Assembly (NCBI GenBank): GCA_002403785.1
Contig: DHIM01000217.1
Coordinates: 1,104 to 30,564 of the forward strand
Origin: Clostridium sp. UBA4746
GTDB lineage: Bacteria > Bacillota > Clostridia > Clostridiales > Clostridiaceae
Reading direction: 5' to 3'
DNA length: 29,461 nucleotides
Of this stretch, positions 7,660-15,811 are shown one piece after another. The notes under the pieces are model-generated. The model did no database searches. It had not been told where the DNA came from and saw only the letters and a list, made by a program, of their open reading frames with translations. Numbering within the stretch: the first letter of the stretch is position 1; each line of letters begins with the position of its first letter. Both the position numbers and the translations under genes were made by a program.

Positions 7660-8256
7660 TTATATAAATACCCTAGGATTTTTGCAAGTCATTAACCCTG
7701 ACATAATACAAATACCATCTGCACCTGCATTAATAGCTTTTTGAGCATTTGCAGGCAAAATTCCACCAATAGCATAAACAGGAATATTTACCGAACTACA
7801 GACTGATGATAAAAAGCTTAAACCTCTTGGTGGAATGTCTTTTTTACAATCAGTAGCAAATATATGTCCTGCTGTAATATAAGTTGCACCTAAATTAATA
7901 GCTTCTATTGCTTCATATACTGAATGAATAGACACTCCAACTTCATTAAATTCCTTGCATACATCCGGCTTAGATTTTAAAACATATAAAGGCAGATGAA
8001 TCTTTTTACAATTAAGTTCACTTGCTACTTTATAATAAGTATGTAATATACACTCTGTATTATTTTTTTTACATATTTTTAATACCTTAGATGCTAAATC
8101 CTTATAATCATTTTCGGGTAAATCTTTTTCTCTAAGTACTATACTGACAGACTTAATCACTGTATTTTTTTCATTCAATGTACATATGTCTTGTATCTGT
8201 GCTAAAAAGTCATTATTGCAAAGATGACGATTGGTAATTGCCAACATTTTATACAT
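7660..8256 (-). CDS. tenI: Thiazole tautomerase, TenI-like
   Basis: A 198-residue (beta/alpha)8 protein of the ThiE/TenI family. ThiE proteins have GPIFPT at the substrate loop, but here the loop is AGHIFATDCKKDIPPRG with His131. As I recall, the equivalent His of Bacillus TenI (GHVFETDCKK) catalyses aromatization of the thiazole tautomer made by ThiG. AIGGI and the phosphate-binding GADGICIMSG follow. It is therefore more likely the tautomerase than thiamin-phosphate synthase, although some dual activity is possible. The gene overlaps the end of thiH by 8 nt, so translation is probably coupled. Starts at 8268 (GTG) and 8247 (ATG) are alternatives; none has a strong ribosome binding site. It is the last gene of the operon. 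Confidence 0.8.
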   Translation of the reverse strand: MYKMLAITNRHLCNNDFLAQIQDICTLNEKNTVIKSVSIVLREKDLPENDYKDLASKVLKICKKNNTECILHTYYKVASELNCKKIHLPLYVLKSKPDVCKEFNEVGVSIHSVYEAIEAINLGATYITAGHIFATDCKKDIPPRGLSFLSSVCSSVNIPVYAIGGILPANAQKAINAGADGICIMSGLMTCKNPRVFI

Positions 8257-9406
8257 ATATATAATCACTCATAACTGATTGAAGACCATGATTAGCAATT
8301 ACATCAGATATTTCTGATACTGTACGTGGGTCCGAAATCTCAAATTGTTCATCACCTTTAGCCTCTTCTTTATCACTATGACCGCCTATTCCAACTGAAA
8401 CTCCAGCTGAAATTTTAGTTGCTGCAAGTCCAATTACATTATCACGAAAACCAGCACGTTCACGAGTTGATATAGTAATGTTTGCAAAAGGAATAAATAT
8501 TCTATATGCAGTAATTATCTGTAGCAACTGCCTCTCATGTACATCTTTTGGATTAATTTTATCATTATTGATTATTGGACGTAACCTTGGACATGAAAGA
8601 GCAATTTCAGCATGTGGATACTTACGTTGAAGAAGGTATGCATGAAGTCCTGTTGCAAAAGCATCCTTGCGAAAATCATCCAATCCGAGCAGTGCAGCAA
8701 ATCCAACACCCCTCATCCCACCTTTTAATGCTCTTTCCTGTGCGTTAAAACGATAAGGGAAAACACGTTTGTGTCCCTCTAAATGTAATGTTTCATATTT
8801 ATCTGAATTATAAGTTTCTTGGAATACAGTAACAAAATCTGCACCACATTTATGTACGTATGCATATTCATCTGAGTTCATTGGATATACTTCAAGGCCA
8901 ACCACCTTAAAATATTTTCTAGCTATTTTGCAGGCTTCACCAATATAAGAAACATCAGACATACTACGACTTTCACCAGTAAGAATTAATATTTCTTGTA
9001 GTCCAGTTTTAGCAATACATTGCATTTCTTTTTCTATTTCCTCTGCATTAAGTCTCGCACGCTTAATTTTATTATAGCAGTTAAAACCACAATAAATACA
9101 ATAGTTTTCACAATAATTAGAAATATAAATTGGAGTAAACATATAAACTGAATTACCAAAATGCTTATGTGTTTCTAATTTAGCACGCTTAGCCATGTCC
9201 TCAAGAAAAGGAAACGCTGCAGGCGATAATAAAGCTGCAAAATCTTCAATATCTAATACGTCTTTCTTAAGAGCTCTAAGCACATTATGAGCTGTATATT
9301 TTTCAGAATCATATGCTTCCATTTTTGAGATAACCTGATCCATAACATTAGATTCAAGCTCTTCCATACCTTCCATATATTTCATATGATCAATACGTTG
9401 TTCCAT
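8249..9406 (-). CDS. thiH: 2-iminoacetate synthase ThiH
   Basis: A 385-residue radical SAM enzyme that cleaves L-tyrosine to dehydroglycine and p-cresol, giving the glycine-derived part of the thiazole. It is the anaerobic alternative to the oxidase ThiO. The radical SAM motif is C99-ENY-C103-IY-C106 (CENYCIYCGF). ILTGES and the C-terminal RAGFRDNVIG and GVSVGIGGHS stretches match ThiH. The ATG has AGGAGGGGATTTAA in front of it. It follows thiG by 13 nt and overlaps tenI. Length is normal for the family. Confidence 0.96.
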   Translation of the reverse strand: MEQRIDHMKYMEGMEELESNVMDQVISKMEAYDSEKYTAHNVLRALKKDVLDIEDFAALLSPAAFPFLEDMAKRAKLETHKHFGNSVYMFTPIYISNYCENYCIYCGFNCYNKIKRARLNAEEIEKEMQCIAKTGLQEILILTGESRSMSDVSYIGEACKIARKYFKVVGLEVYPMNSDEYAYVHKCGADFVTVFQETYNSDKYETLHLEGHKRVFPYRFNAQERALKGGMRGVGFAALLGLDDFRKDAFATGLHAYLLQRKYPHAEIALSCPRLRPIINNDKINPKDVHERQLLQIITAYRIFIPFANITISTRERAGFRDNVIGLAATKISAGVSVGIGGHSDKEEAKGDEQFEISDPRTVSEISDVIANHGLQSVMSDYIYV

Positions 9407-9419
9407 TTAAATCCCCTCC

Positions 9420-10196
9420 TTAATCTTTAATAAATCCAGTTAATGGTGATGAAGCTGAAGCACCGTTATAAAGTACACTACCAAGCCCTGAAAGATATGC
9501 GCCTCTTCCTGCTTCTATTGCCTTCTTAAAAGCATCCGCCATAGCTGGAATATTACCTGCTGTAGCAATTGCAGTATTAGCCATAACAGCAGCAACTCCC
9601 ATTTCCATAGCCTCACAAGCCTGAGAAGGTCGTCCAATTCCTGCATCCACAATAATTGGAAGTTCAATTTCATCAACTAAAATTTTAATAAAATCACGTG
9701 TACATAATCCTTTATTTGATCCAATAGGTGCAGCAAGTGGCATAATAGCTGCAGCTCCTGCATTTACCATATCTCTTGCAACGTTTAAATCTGGATACAT
9801 ATAAGGCATTACTATAAATCCCTCTTTTGCAAGAATTTCAGTAGCTTTTAATGTTTCATAATTATCTGGCAACAGATATTTTGAATCACGAATAACTTCA
9901 ATTTTAATAAAATCTCCACATCCAATTTCACGAGCTAGACGTGCAATACGAACTGCTTCTTCAGCATTACGAGCCCCTGATGTATTTGGAAGTAATGTAA
10001 CGTTTTTAGGTATATAATCTAAAATATTAGCAGTACCGCCCAAATTAGCACGACGTAATGCTAAAGTAATGATCTGAGCACCAGCATTTTCAACAGCTGC
10101 ATTTATTAGATCAAGTGAATATTTCCCAGATCCTAATATAAATCGCGAACTAAATTCATGTCCACCTATAATAAGTTTGTCAGTATTATTTTCCAT
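9420..10196 (-). CDS. thiG: Thiazole synthase ThiG
   Basis: A 258-residue TIM-barrel protein that condenses deoxyxylulose phosphate, dehydroglycine and ThiS-thiocarboxylate into the thiazole phosphate. The Schiff-base lysine is K98 in DFIKIEVIRD. LPNTSGARNAEEAVRIARLA and the phosphate-binding DAGIGRPSQA and VMANTAIA are present. Start ATG with AAAGGAGAAAAAAAC upstream. It is the third gene of thiS-thiF-thiG-thiH-tenI. Confidence 0.97.
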   Translation of the reverse strand: MENNTDKLIIGGHEFSSRFILGSGKYSLDLINAAVENAGAQIITLALRRANLGGTANILDYIPKNVTLLPNTSGARNAEEAVRIARLAREIGCGDFIKIEVIRDSKYLLPDNYETLKATEILAKEGFIVMPYMYPDLNVARDMVNAGAAAIMPLAAPIGSNKGLCTRDFIKILVDEIELPIIVDAGIGRPSQACEAMEMGVAAVMANTAIATAGNIPAMADAFKKAIEAGRGAYLSGLGSVLYNGASASSPLTGFIKD

Positions 10197-10229
10197 GTTT
10201 TTTTCTCCTTTATTTTCTTACTGTTAAAT

Positions 10230-11039
10230 TTATATTTCTTCTATTCCGAGTATTAATCTTAGAACCATATTTGACTGATGACCTGCGCAAATAGTTACAC
10301 GTGGAGCCATTAGACCTCGCCCTACCATAGCGCCATTTTTCCCATCGCCGCACAAATAAAAATTATCTGCTATTTTTTTTGTTATTATTGTATTACTGCT
10401 TTCATACCCTGCCATTCCTGAAGCTGCTACAATTTTCTTTAGTGGATAACATTCAAGAATAGTATTTACAAGTAGAGCCTTAGCTTTTGGATTATCAAAA
10501 GCTTCACAAATAATGTCATCATTTTTAAATAATTCTTGAACATTTTCTTCAGTAACTAAAGCAGTATCAATAGTTACTTTAATAAATGGATTTATTTCTT
10601 TAATTTCATTTTTTAATGATTCTGTTTTATATAGTCCAAGATGTTTAATTTTATATTGCTGACGATTTAAGTTGCTGGGTTCTACAATATCAAAATCAAT
10701 TAAATGTAAATGACCTACTCCTGTTCTTGCTAAACTTACTGCTATATTAGAACCAAGACCTCCAAGACCAGCAATTGCAACCTTGGAAGCTTTAACTTTT
10801 TCAAATACATGTGGAGTATGTCTTGCGCACATCAAGCTTTCGAATTCATCTTGTGATGGCATTTTGCCTTTTTCAATAAAGTTTACTTCATCATTTTCAC
10901 TAATCTTATAGTCATCAAAGGTTTGAAATCCATTCAAAATAGTTATTATATTTTTTTCATAATCATAATGCTCTGTGCGTAGATCATGAAGAGTTAAACA
11001 ATTAGTTGTTACTGGTTTACCATTAATCTTTATATTCAA
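10230..11039 (-). CDS. thiF: ThiS adenylyltransferase ThiF with N-terminal ThiS-like domain
   Basis: A 269-residue protein of two parts. Residues 1-60 (MNIKINGKPVT ... NDEVNFIEKGK) resemble a ThiS beta-grasp domain but lack the Gly-Gly end. Residues 75-269 are an E1-like ThiF domain with the nucleotide-binding GLGGLGSNIA, then DFDIVEPSNLNRQ and the mobile-loop stretch CEAFDNPKAK. It adenylates the ThiS C-terminus before sulfur transfer. The start is TTG at 11037-11039. Its AGGAGG (11048-11053) lies 8 nt upstream and inside the codons for the Gly tail of ThiS. The zinc CxxC pairs of classic ThiF/MoeB are not evident, consistent with the shorter clostridial subfamily. Confidence 0.92.
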   Translation of the reverse strand: MNIKINGKPVTTNCLTLHDLRTEHYDYEKNIITILNGFQTFDDYKISENDEVNFIEKGKMPSQDEFESLMCARHTPHVFEKVKASKVAIAGLGGLGSNIAVSLARTGVGHLHLIDFDIVEPSNLNRQQYKIKHLGLYKTESLKNEIKEINPFIKVTIDTALVTEENVQELFKNDDIICEAFDNPKAKALLVNTILECYPLKKIVAASGMAGYESSNTIITKKIADNFYLCGDGKNGAMVGRGLMAPRVTICAGHQSNMVLRLILGIEEI

Positions 11040-11040
11040 A

Positions 11041-11238
11041 TCAGCCGCCTCCTACAAAACTTACAACTTCAATAATATCACCATCAGTTAATATTTTTTC
11101 TTCATATTGAGTTTTTGGCACAATAGAACCGTTACATTCAACTGCAACAAAAGAAATTGTATAACCTTCTCGTACTAGATAATCAGATAACCTCAAATTA
11201 TCCGCATTGCTTATTTCATTGCCATTTACGTATATCAT
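11041..11238 (-). CDS. thiS: Sulfur carrier protein ThiS
   Basis: A 65-residue beta-grasp (ubiquitin-like) protein that ends SFVGGG. The C-terminal Gly-Gly is adenylated by ThiF and then carries the thiazole sulfur as a thiocarboxylate. I start it at the ATG of MIYVNGNEI (11236-11238) with GGGGGGTGG just upstream; an in-frame TTG five codons earlier lies within that site. It is the first gene of the operon. Three glycines at the end are slightly unusual. Confidence 0.93.
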   Translation of the reverse strand: MIYVNGNEISNADNLRLSDYLVREGYTISFVAVECNGSIVPKTQYEEKILTDGDIIEVVSFVGGG

Positions 11239-11265
11239 AATTCCACCCCCCAAAATTTGGATACA

Positions 11266-11323
11266 ACAAAAAAGGTCACACGAAGACCTACACCCGTGGT
11301 GGTGTACCCCTTCGTGTGACCTT
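11266..11323 (-). terminator. Terminator hairpin in the thiS leader (attenuator candidate)
   Basis: AAGGTCACACGAAG (minus strand, 11310-11323) pairs perfectly over 14 bp with 11272-11285. Inside, a 3x3 internal loop is followed by a 6 bp stem (TACACC/GGTGTA). A run of Ts follows, so it has the form of a strong rho-independent terminator. It lies between the thiS promoter and thiS, so it must be read through for the operon to be expressed. The transcript starts only about 13 nt before the stem, leaving no room for a TPP aptamer. Confidence 0.75.
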
Positions 11324-11342
11324 AGTCATCACTCTTTAACAC

Positions 11343-11371
11343 ATTGTACCAACATAATTATATAATGTCAA
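11343..11371 (-). promoter_or_regulatory. Promoter of the thiSFGH-tenI operon
   Basis: On the minus strand a consensus TTGACA (11366-11371) and TACAAT (11343-11348) are exactly 17 bp apart. The predicted start is near 11336, giving a leader of about 98 nt to the thiS ATG. Confidence 0.8.
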
Positions 11372-11435
11372 TATAGTTTTATGCTTCCTCTGCAATACTT
11401 AAAAAATAGTTAAGAAATAGTTAAGTCACTTATAA

Positions 11436-11597
11436 CTTCTGGATGAAATTATGTTGCAGAAGCTCAAGTAAATCATCTCCTGCGGAGCTGCAGTATTAAC
11501 GACTTCAGAAGGAGATTTAGACGCCCACTAAAGTTTTTTTTGTTGCAGCATATAACTCCCCTTTAGAATTGAGAGACTTTCCTTCTGAAATGTCGTT
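11436..11597. repeat. Highly structured intergenic element
   Basis: Three nested or adjacent inverted repeats fill this stretch. CTTCTG/CAGAAG lies around 11438-11462 and CTCC/GGAG around 11477-11487. A long-range pair joins AACGACTTCAGAAGGA (11498-11513) with TCCTTCTGAA and TGTCGTT (11580-11597), with a 2 nt interruption. The minus strand also has an open frame (SPSEVVNTAAPQEMIYLSF...) with no start. It may be a dispersed clostridial repeat or a small RNA. It separates the divergent thiamin and biotin operons. Confidence 0.45.
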
Positions 11598-11622
11598 AAA
11601 TATTTTTATATTCCTCAAACAA

Positions 11623-11654
11623 TTGTAAACCAAATTTAAAATATAGGTTGACAT
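11623..11654. promoter_or_regulatory. BirA biotin operator
   Basis: TTGTAAACC and GGTTGACAT are imperfect inverted halves 14 bp apart, the layout of BirA sites in Firmicutes (TTGTAAACC-N14-16-GGTTTACAA). The right half overlaps the -35 box of the bioB'-bioY promoter, so BirA with biotinyl-AMP would block RNA polymerase. Confidence 0.8.
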
Positions 11655-11676
11655 TTCATAGAAAAAATTTTATACT
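11648..11676 (+). promoter_or_regulatory. Promoter of bioB'-bioY
   Basis: TTGACA (11648-11653), 17 bp, TATACT (11671-11676). It shares bases with the BirA operator. Confidence 0.8.
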
Positions 11677-11716
11677 AAGTTAAAATTTATTTTTAAATTT
11701 ATGTGGGTAAACTTGT

Positions 11717-12275
11717 ATGGAAAAACTAGCTAAAGAACTTATTACCGGAAAGCGTTTAAAAAGAAATGATAATTTAGAATTTTTATTAACTGTAAATTTA
11801 AAAGAACTTTGCGCAGGAACTAATATCATTCGCGAAAAATTATGTGAAAAAAAGTAGATCTTTGTACAATTATTAATGGACGTAGCGGAAAATGTAGTGA
11901 AAACTGTAAATTCTGTGCTCAGTCTGCTCATCATAATACAAGAATTGAAGAATATGCTTTTTTAAAACCAGATGTAATATTAGGAGATTGTAAAAAAAAT
12001 GAGGCAAATCAATTCCAATCAATGTATTAATGCCAATAAAAGGTACTCCATTTGGCAATTTAGAAAGAATTTCTGATGAAGATATTTTAAGGACAATAGC
12101 AATTTTTCGTTACTTAAATCCAACTGCTTATATTCGTATGGCAGATGGAGGCTCAAAAATCTTCCTATCTGGTGCCAATGCAACAATTACTGGTGATATG
12201 TTAACTACTGTAGGAAATAATACTGAGCAAGATAAAATTATGCTTTCAACGCTTGGTTTTGATATTCAAAAATAG
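11717..12275 (+). pseudogene. bioB: Biotin synthase, broken
   Basis: Three pieces of BioB lie in order. 11717 onward encodes the N-terminus (KELCAGTNIIREKLCEKK) and ends at a TAG. The frame then shifts: an A7 tract near 11850 would need eight As to continue into VDLCTIINGRSGKCSENCKF, which keeps the radical SAM CxxxCxxC and CAQSAHH. After KKNEANQ, near 12010, about 130-150 residues are missing and the frame shifts again. The last piece runs from SIPINVLMPIKGTPFGN to LSTLGFDIQK. BioB inserts sulfur into dethiobiotin; this copy cannot make a working enzyme. The intact operator and the intact bioY behind it suggest the cell now imports biotin. Confidence 0.93.
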
Positions 12276-12290
12276 AAGGAGAATTAAGTT

Positions 12291-12839
12291 ATGGAAAACA
12301 CAAAGAAAATTAATACTCATCAATTAACATTGATTGGGGTTATGGCGGCGGTTACTTGTATATTAGGACCACTATCACTGCCTATTGGAATAGTACCAAT
12401 TTCATTAACTAATCTTGCAATTTATTTTTCAGTATATGTACTAGGACAAAAAAGAGGAACCCTTAGTTATATAGTTTATCTTTTCATAGGCCTTATAGGG
12501 CTACCAGTCTTTTCAGGATTTTCTGGAGGATTTACCAAATTATTTGGACCAACTGGTGGTTATCTAATTGGATTTATTTTTATGGCATTTATTAGTGGTA
12601 TTTTCATTGACAAATTTTCAAACAAAATTTATATGTCCTTCTTAGGAATGATACTAGGTACAATTGTTGCATATATATTGGGAACAGCCTGGCTAGCCTA
12701 TCAGGCAAATCTAACATTTAATGCAACCTTAGCAATTGGAGTTCTTCCATTTATTCCTGGAGATGTAGCAAAAATGGTAATTGCATCATTGATTGGACCT
12801 CAAATTAAAAAAAGGCTTATAAGTGCTGGATTATATTAA
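12291..12839 (+). CDS. bioY: Biotin transporter substrate-binding subunit BioY
   Basis: A 182-residue integral membrane protein with about six hydrophobic helices, the S component of an ECF biotin importer. The family signature LFGPTGGYLIGF is at about residues 84-95, and the ending FIPGDVAKMVIASLIGPQIKKR is typical. The start ATG has AGAAGGAGAATTAAGTT upstream. It follows the bioB remnant by 15 nt and is read from the BirA-controlled promoter. BioY works with ECF ATPases and EcfT made elsewhere. A terminator follows. Confidence 0.95.
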   Translation: MENTKKINTHQLTLIGVMAAVTCILGPLSLPIGIVPISLTNLAIYFSVYVLGQKRGTLSYIVYLFIGLIGLPVFSGFSGGFTKLFGPTGGYLIGFIFMAFISGIFIDKFSNKIYMSFLGMILGTIVAYILGTAWLAYQANLTFNATLAIGVLPFIPGDVAKMVIASLIGPQIKKRLISAGLY

Positions 12840-13086
12840 TAAATAAATCCGAGACAGGGATTATATACTTTTCTGTCTCTTTACTCTTATAACTTTTAGC
12901 CAATAAAATATATTCATCTAAGTATTTTTTTTTTCTGTTAATCAATGCTAAAGCAACAGTTTTCATGTTTGCAATAATTCCAATATTATAACTAATTGCT
13001 GATACTGTACTTTGTGCTAAACTTGATTTTACTAACAATGCCATACCAACTTCTTTTAATAATTTTGGAATCGCTTTTAATCTCAA
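12817..13086 (-). pseudogene. Unrecognised gene remnant downstream of the aldo/keto reductase
   Basis: An 89-codon minus-strand frame starting at a TTG with no ribosome binding site. MALLVKSSLAQSTVSAISYN and MKTVALALINRKKKYLDEY look like real protein. The last 20 or so codons run through the bioY terminator and into bioY on the other strand, so they are not credible. A small frame change near 13090 would extend it upstream (QIEKIKKYL). It is most likely the decayed remainder of a gene that followed the aldo/keto reductase. I do not know the family. Confidence 0.35.
12851..12888 (+). terminator. Rho-independent terminator after bioY
   Basis: GAGACAG (12851-12857) pairs with CTGTCTC (12873-12879), followed by TTTACTCTT. 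It begins 12 nt past the bioY stop. Confidence 0.7.
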
Positions 13087-13132
13087 GTCAAGTACTTTTT
13101 AATCTTTTCAATTTGGTGACTTGTATAATTGT

Positions 13133-14287
13133 CTAATTGCCAAATAGGTTAACTGCCTGTTTCATTTTATTAATAATATCCACACCAAATGGACAGTTTT
13201 TCATACATGCTCCACATCCTATGCACTCACTTGCGTGGTGTTCTAATAAAACATAATGATTTTTTAATGTTTCAGGAACATCGTCTTGAATTAATGCTAA
13301 ATCTAAATATTTATTTACTGATGCAATATCTATCTTTTTTGAACATGGGGCACAATGTCCACAATACATACAATGTCCACTAAATGAACTTCTTGGCGCA
13401 TTTGCAATAACTTCACTATAATCTTTTTCTTTATTACTGGAAGTCACATATGCGGTTGCTGCAAGTATTTGGGAACTATTATCTACTCCCACCATTATGG
13501 AAGCAACTGCCGGTCTGGTTAAACAATAATGTAAACATTGTACCGGGGTCAGTGCTTTTTCAAAAGGCGATTCTTTGTCATTTAGTAACACTCCGGCAGC
13601 ATATCCTTTCATAACAGTTAAAGCAACACCCGCATTTTCACAAGTTTGATATAACTTATCACGTTTTGGATCAATACCTTCATAAGTCCTGATTTTAAAA
13701 GTATTTTTTTCAAATAGTATGTTTACATCTTCACTGGCTGGTAACATATCATAAGCAGCATTAATACTAAATAAAATTACATCAATTATTCCCGTTTCCA
13801 CTGCTCTAAAAGCAATATCTGTATTGTGTGTTGATATTCCTATAGACTTAATTATTCCTTTCTCTTTTAATTCTTTCGCATATTTAATTATTTCTCCATT
13901 AAAAATGTTATCAAAATCCTTTTGATCATCAACATAATGAATCATCCCTACATCCACATAGTCCAGCTTCATTCTAGTTAAAAAGTCCTCATATGCATTG
14001 ACAATTTCATTTAAATTTCTGGTACGTCTATATTGTCCTTTATCCCAGGTAGAACCTAGATGTCCTTCAATAACATAACTATTTCGAGGATATTTACTTA
14101 ACGCTTTGCCCACATTACTTCGGACCTTCGGATTTGAATTGTATATATCAATAAAATTAATACCTTCACTTATTGCACAATCAATAATTGCTTCGCAATC
14201 TTCATAACTTTTTTTCTCAAATCCCTCACCACCAATACCAATGGCACTTACTTTAATTCCTGATCTTCCTAAAATTCGATATTCCAT
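13133..14287 (-). CDS. Aldo/keto reductase with C-terminal ferredoxin-like domain
   Basis: A 384-residue protein: an aldo/keto reductase barrel (residues 1-280, beginning MEYRILGRSGIKVSAIGIGG) fused to a cluster domain. The latter has CMYCGHCAPC (about 315-325) and CIGCGACMKNCPFGVDI (about 360-376), so one or two [4Fe-4S] clusters are likely. DIYNSNP replaces the usual DTAxxYG motif with the active-site Tyr kept. Such proteins probably reduce small carbonyls with ferredoxin or NAD(P)H as donor; the substrate is unknown. Started at the ATG at 14285-14287 with GGAGG 8 nt upstream; the earlier TTG overlaps that site. It lies at the left edge of the redox island and carries no MerR-type operator. 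Confidence 0.85.
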   Translation of the reverse strand: MEYRILGRSGIKVSAIGIGGEGFEKKSYEDCEAIIDCAISEGINFIDIYNSNPKVRSNVGKALSKYPRNSYVIEGHLGSTWDKGQYRRTRNLNEIVNAYEDFLTRMKLDYVDVGMIHYVDDQKDFDNIFNGEIIKYAKELKEKGIIKSIGISTHNTDIAFRAVETGIIDVILFSINAAYDMLPASEDVNILFEKNTFKIRTYEGIDPKRDKLYQTCENAGVALTVMKGYAAGVLLNDKESPFEKALTPVQCLHYCLTRPAVASIMVGVDNSSQILAATAYVTSSNKEKDYSEVIANAPRSSFSGHCMYCGHCAPCSKKIDIASVNKYLDLALIQDDVPETLKNHYVLLEHHASECIGCGACMKNCPFGVDIINKMKQAVNLFGN

Positions 14288-14333
14288 ATCATATACCTCC
14301 AAATAATTATTTATATTATAAAATACGTATTAC

Positions 14334-14441
14334 TTACTTTTCCACTTCCAAATCCTTATCAATCAGAGTTACATCTGCTACACCTACATTTTCTTTATGA
14401 TAGATAAATAATTTACCAAAGCCAGAATTACAGATTATCAG
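14334..14441 (-). pseudogene. C-terminal gene remnant
   Basis: Thirty-five codons run in frame directly after the MATE stop codon and end VGVADVTLIDKDLEVEK. There is no start codon. It is protein-like and may be the tail of a deleted gene that lay between the pump and the aldo/keto reductase. Not recognised. Confidence 0.3.
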
Positions 14442-15796
14442 TTAAATTGCATGAAACGTAGTCCATTTCCCACTCATATACCTAAACACATAAATGATTG
14501 CCTTAACAATCCAGTCAATAAACATAGCCACCCATGTGCCGAACATTCCCATATTAAAATAAATACTTAGCAGATAAGCTAGTGCAATACGGCAGAAAAA
14601 CATGGACAAAATTGCAACCATCATCGGGAATTTGGCATCTCCAGATGCGCGAAATGTCACTGGCAAAGTGTAAGCAAGCGGCCAAATTACAACCATAAAT
14701 CCTGCATGCCACCAAATACTTTGAGTGGCCAAGGTCGTTGCAGCCTCAGATAATCCATAAACATTCATTATGAAAGGTAGTAATGCAAGTACCAATACAC
14801 AGCTCACCATATGAGATGCATACACAACACGCATAATCTTTTTGTTATAATATTTAGCTTGTTCATAATCCCCGGCACCGACACATCTTGATATAACCAC
14901 AGTTAATCCAAGACCAATTGCCATACCTGGTAACACTTAAACATTACAATAGTACCTGACACCGCATTTGCTGCAATTGCTGCCGTACCAAAAGTATCAA
15001 CAAGACTGAGTACAATAATTCTTCCCAGATAAAACAAACCATTTTCCACTCCAAATGGAACACCAATACTTAAGATTTTTTTAATCATTGGCCAGTTAAA
15101 TTTATGGTTTAAACTTTTCTTTATATATAATGAATTCCTTTTGTTTAAAGCTAATGTGATAATAATAACTGCAGCCGCAATACGTGTTATCAAAGTTGGT
15201 ATAGCCACACCCGCAGTTCCAAAGTTGAAACCGTAAATAAGTATTGCATTTCCTATTGCGTGCACTATATTCATAACCAGCATCACCTTCATGGGCAGTT
15301 TGGAATTACCCATAGTACGGAAAATTGCAGCTCCAACATTATATAGTGCAAGGAACGGAATGGATATTGCTGTAATCATCAGGTATGTATTTGCATCCCC
15401 ACGTACTTCATCCGTTATCTGCCCAAACAGACCATTTAAAATAAGCGGTTTCATCAAATAAATAATGACCATGATTATGATGGAAAAGATACCGACAAAC
15501 CATACCAGTTGATCCACTGCTTCTCTTGATTCTTTCATCTGTTTCTTGCCAATATACTGTCCTGCAGTTACTGCACCACCAGTAGCTAGAGCTGCAAACA
15601 AACTAATTAATAGTGCCATGACGAAATCCACTAAAGACACGCCAGACACAGCTGCTTCTCCAACGTGTGCTACCATGATTGAGTCTGCCAGTCCCACCAG
15701 ATATTCTAAAAATTGCTCTATTATAAGTGGCAGAAATAATTTAAATAAATTCTTATTTGTAAATAACTTTTTTGCCTGTAAAGATGTCTGCTCCAA
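14442..15796 (-). pseudogene. MATE family efflux pump, frameshifted
   Basis: Two overlapping frames make up one MATE (multidrug and toxin extrusion) protein of about 455 residues. Codons from 15796 (TTG, preceded by CAGGAGGATTAAAAT) encode the N-terminal lobe: LFKLFLPLIIEQFLEYLVGL through AIAANAVSGTIVMFK. The frame then shifts near 14940 and continues as LPGMAIGLGLTVVISRCVGA through the C-terminal helices to 14442. Restoring one base near 14940 joins them smoothly, so a single 1-nt deletion explains the break. MATE pumps export cationic drugs using Na+ or H+ gradients. The rest is intact, so the mutation is recent or a sequencing error. Confidence 0.9.
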
Positions 15797-15811
15797 TTTT
15801 AATCCTCCTGA

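Noticed and set aside
11266..11340. TPP riboswitch or T-box before thiS
   Set aside because: No THI-box sequences are present and the leader before the terminator is only about 13 nt. The GGTGGTGTACC on the plus strand resembles a T-box bulge but is on the wrong strand.
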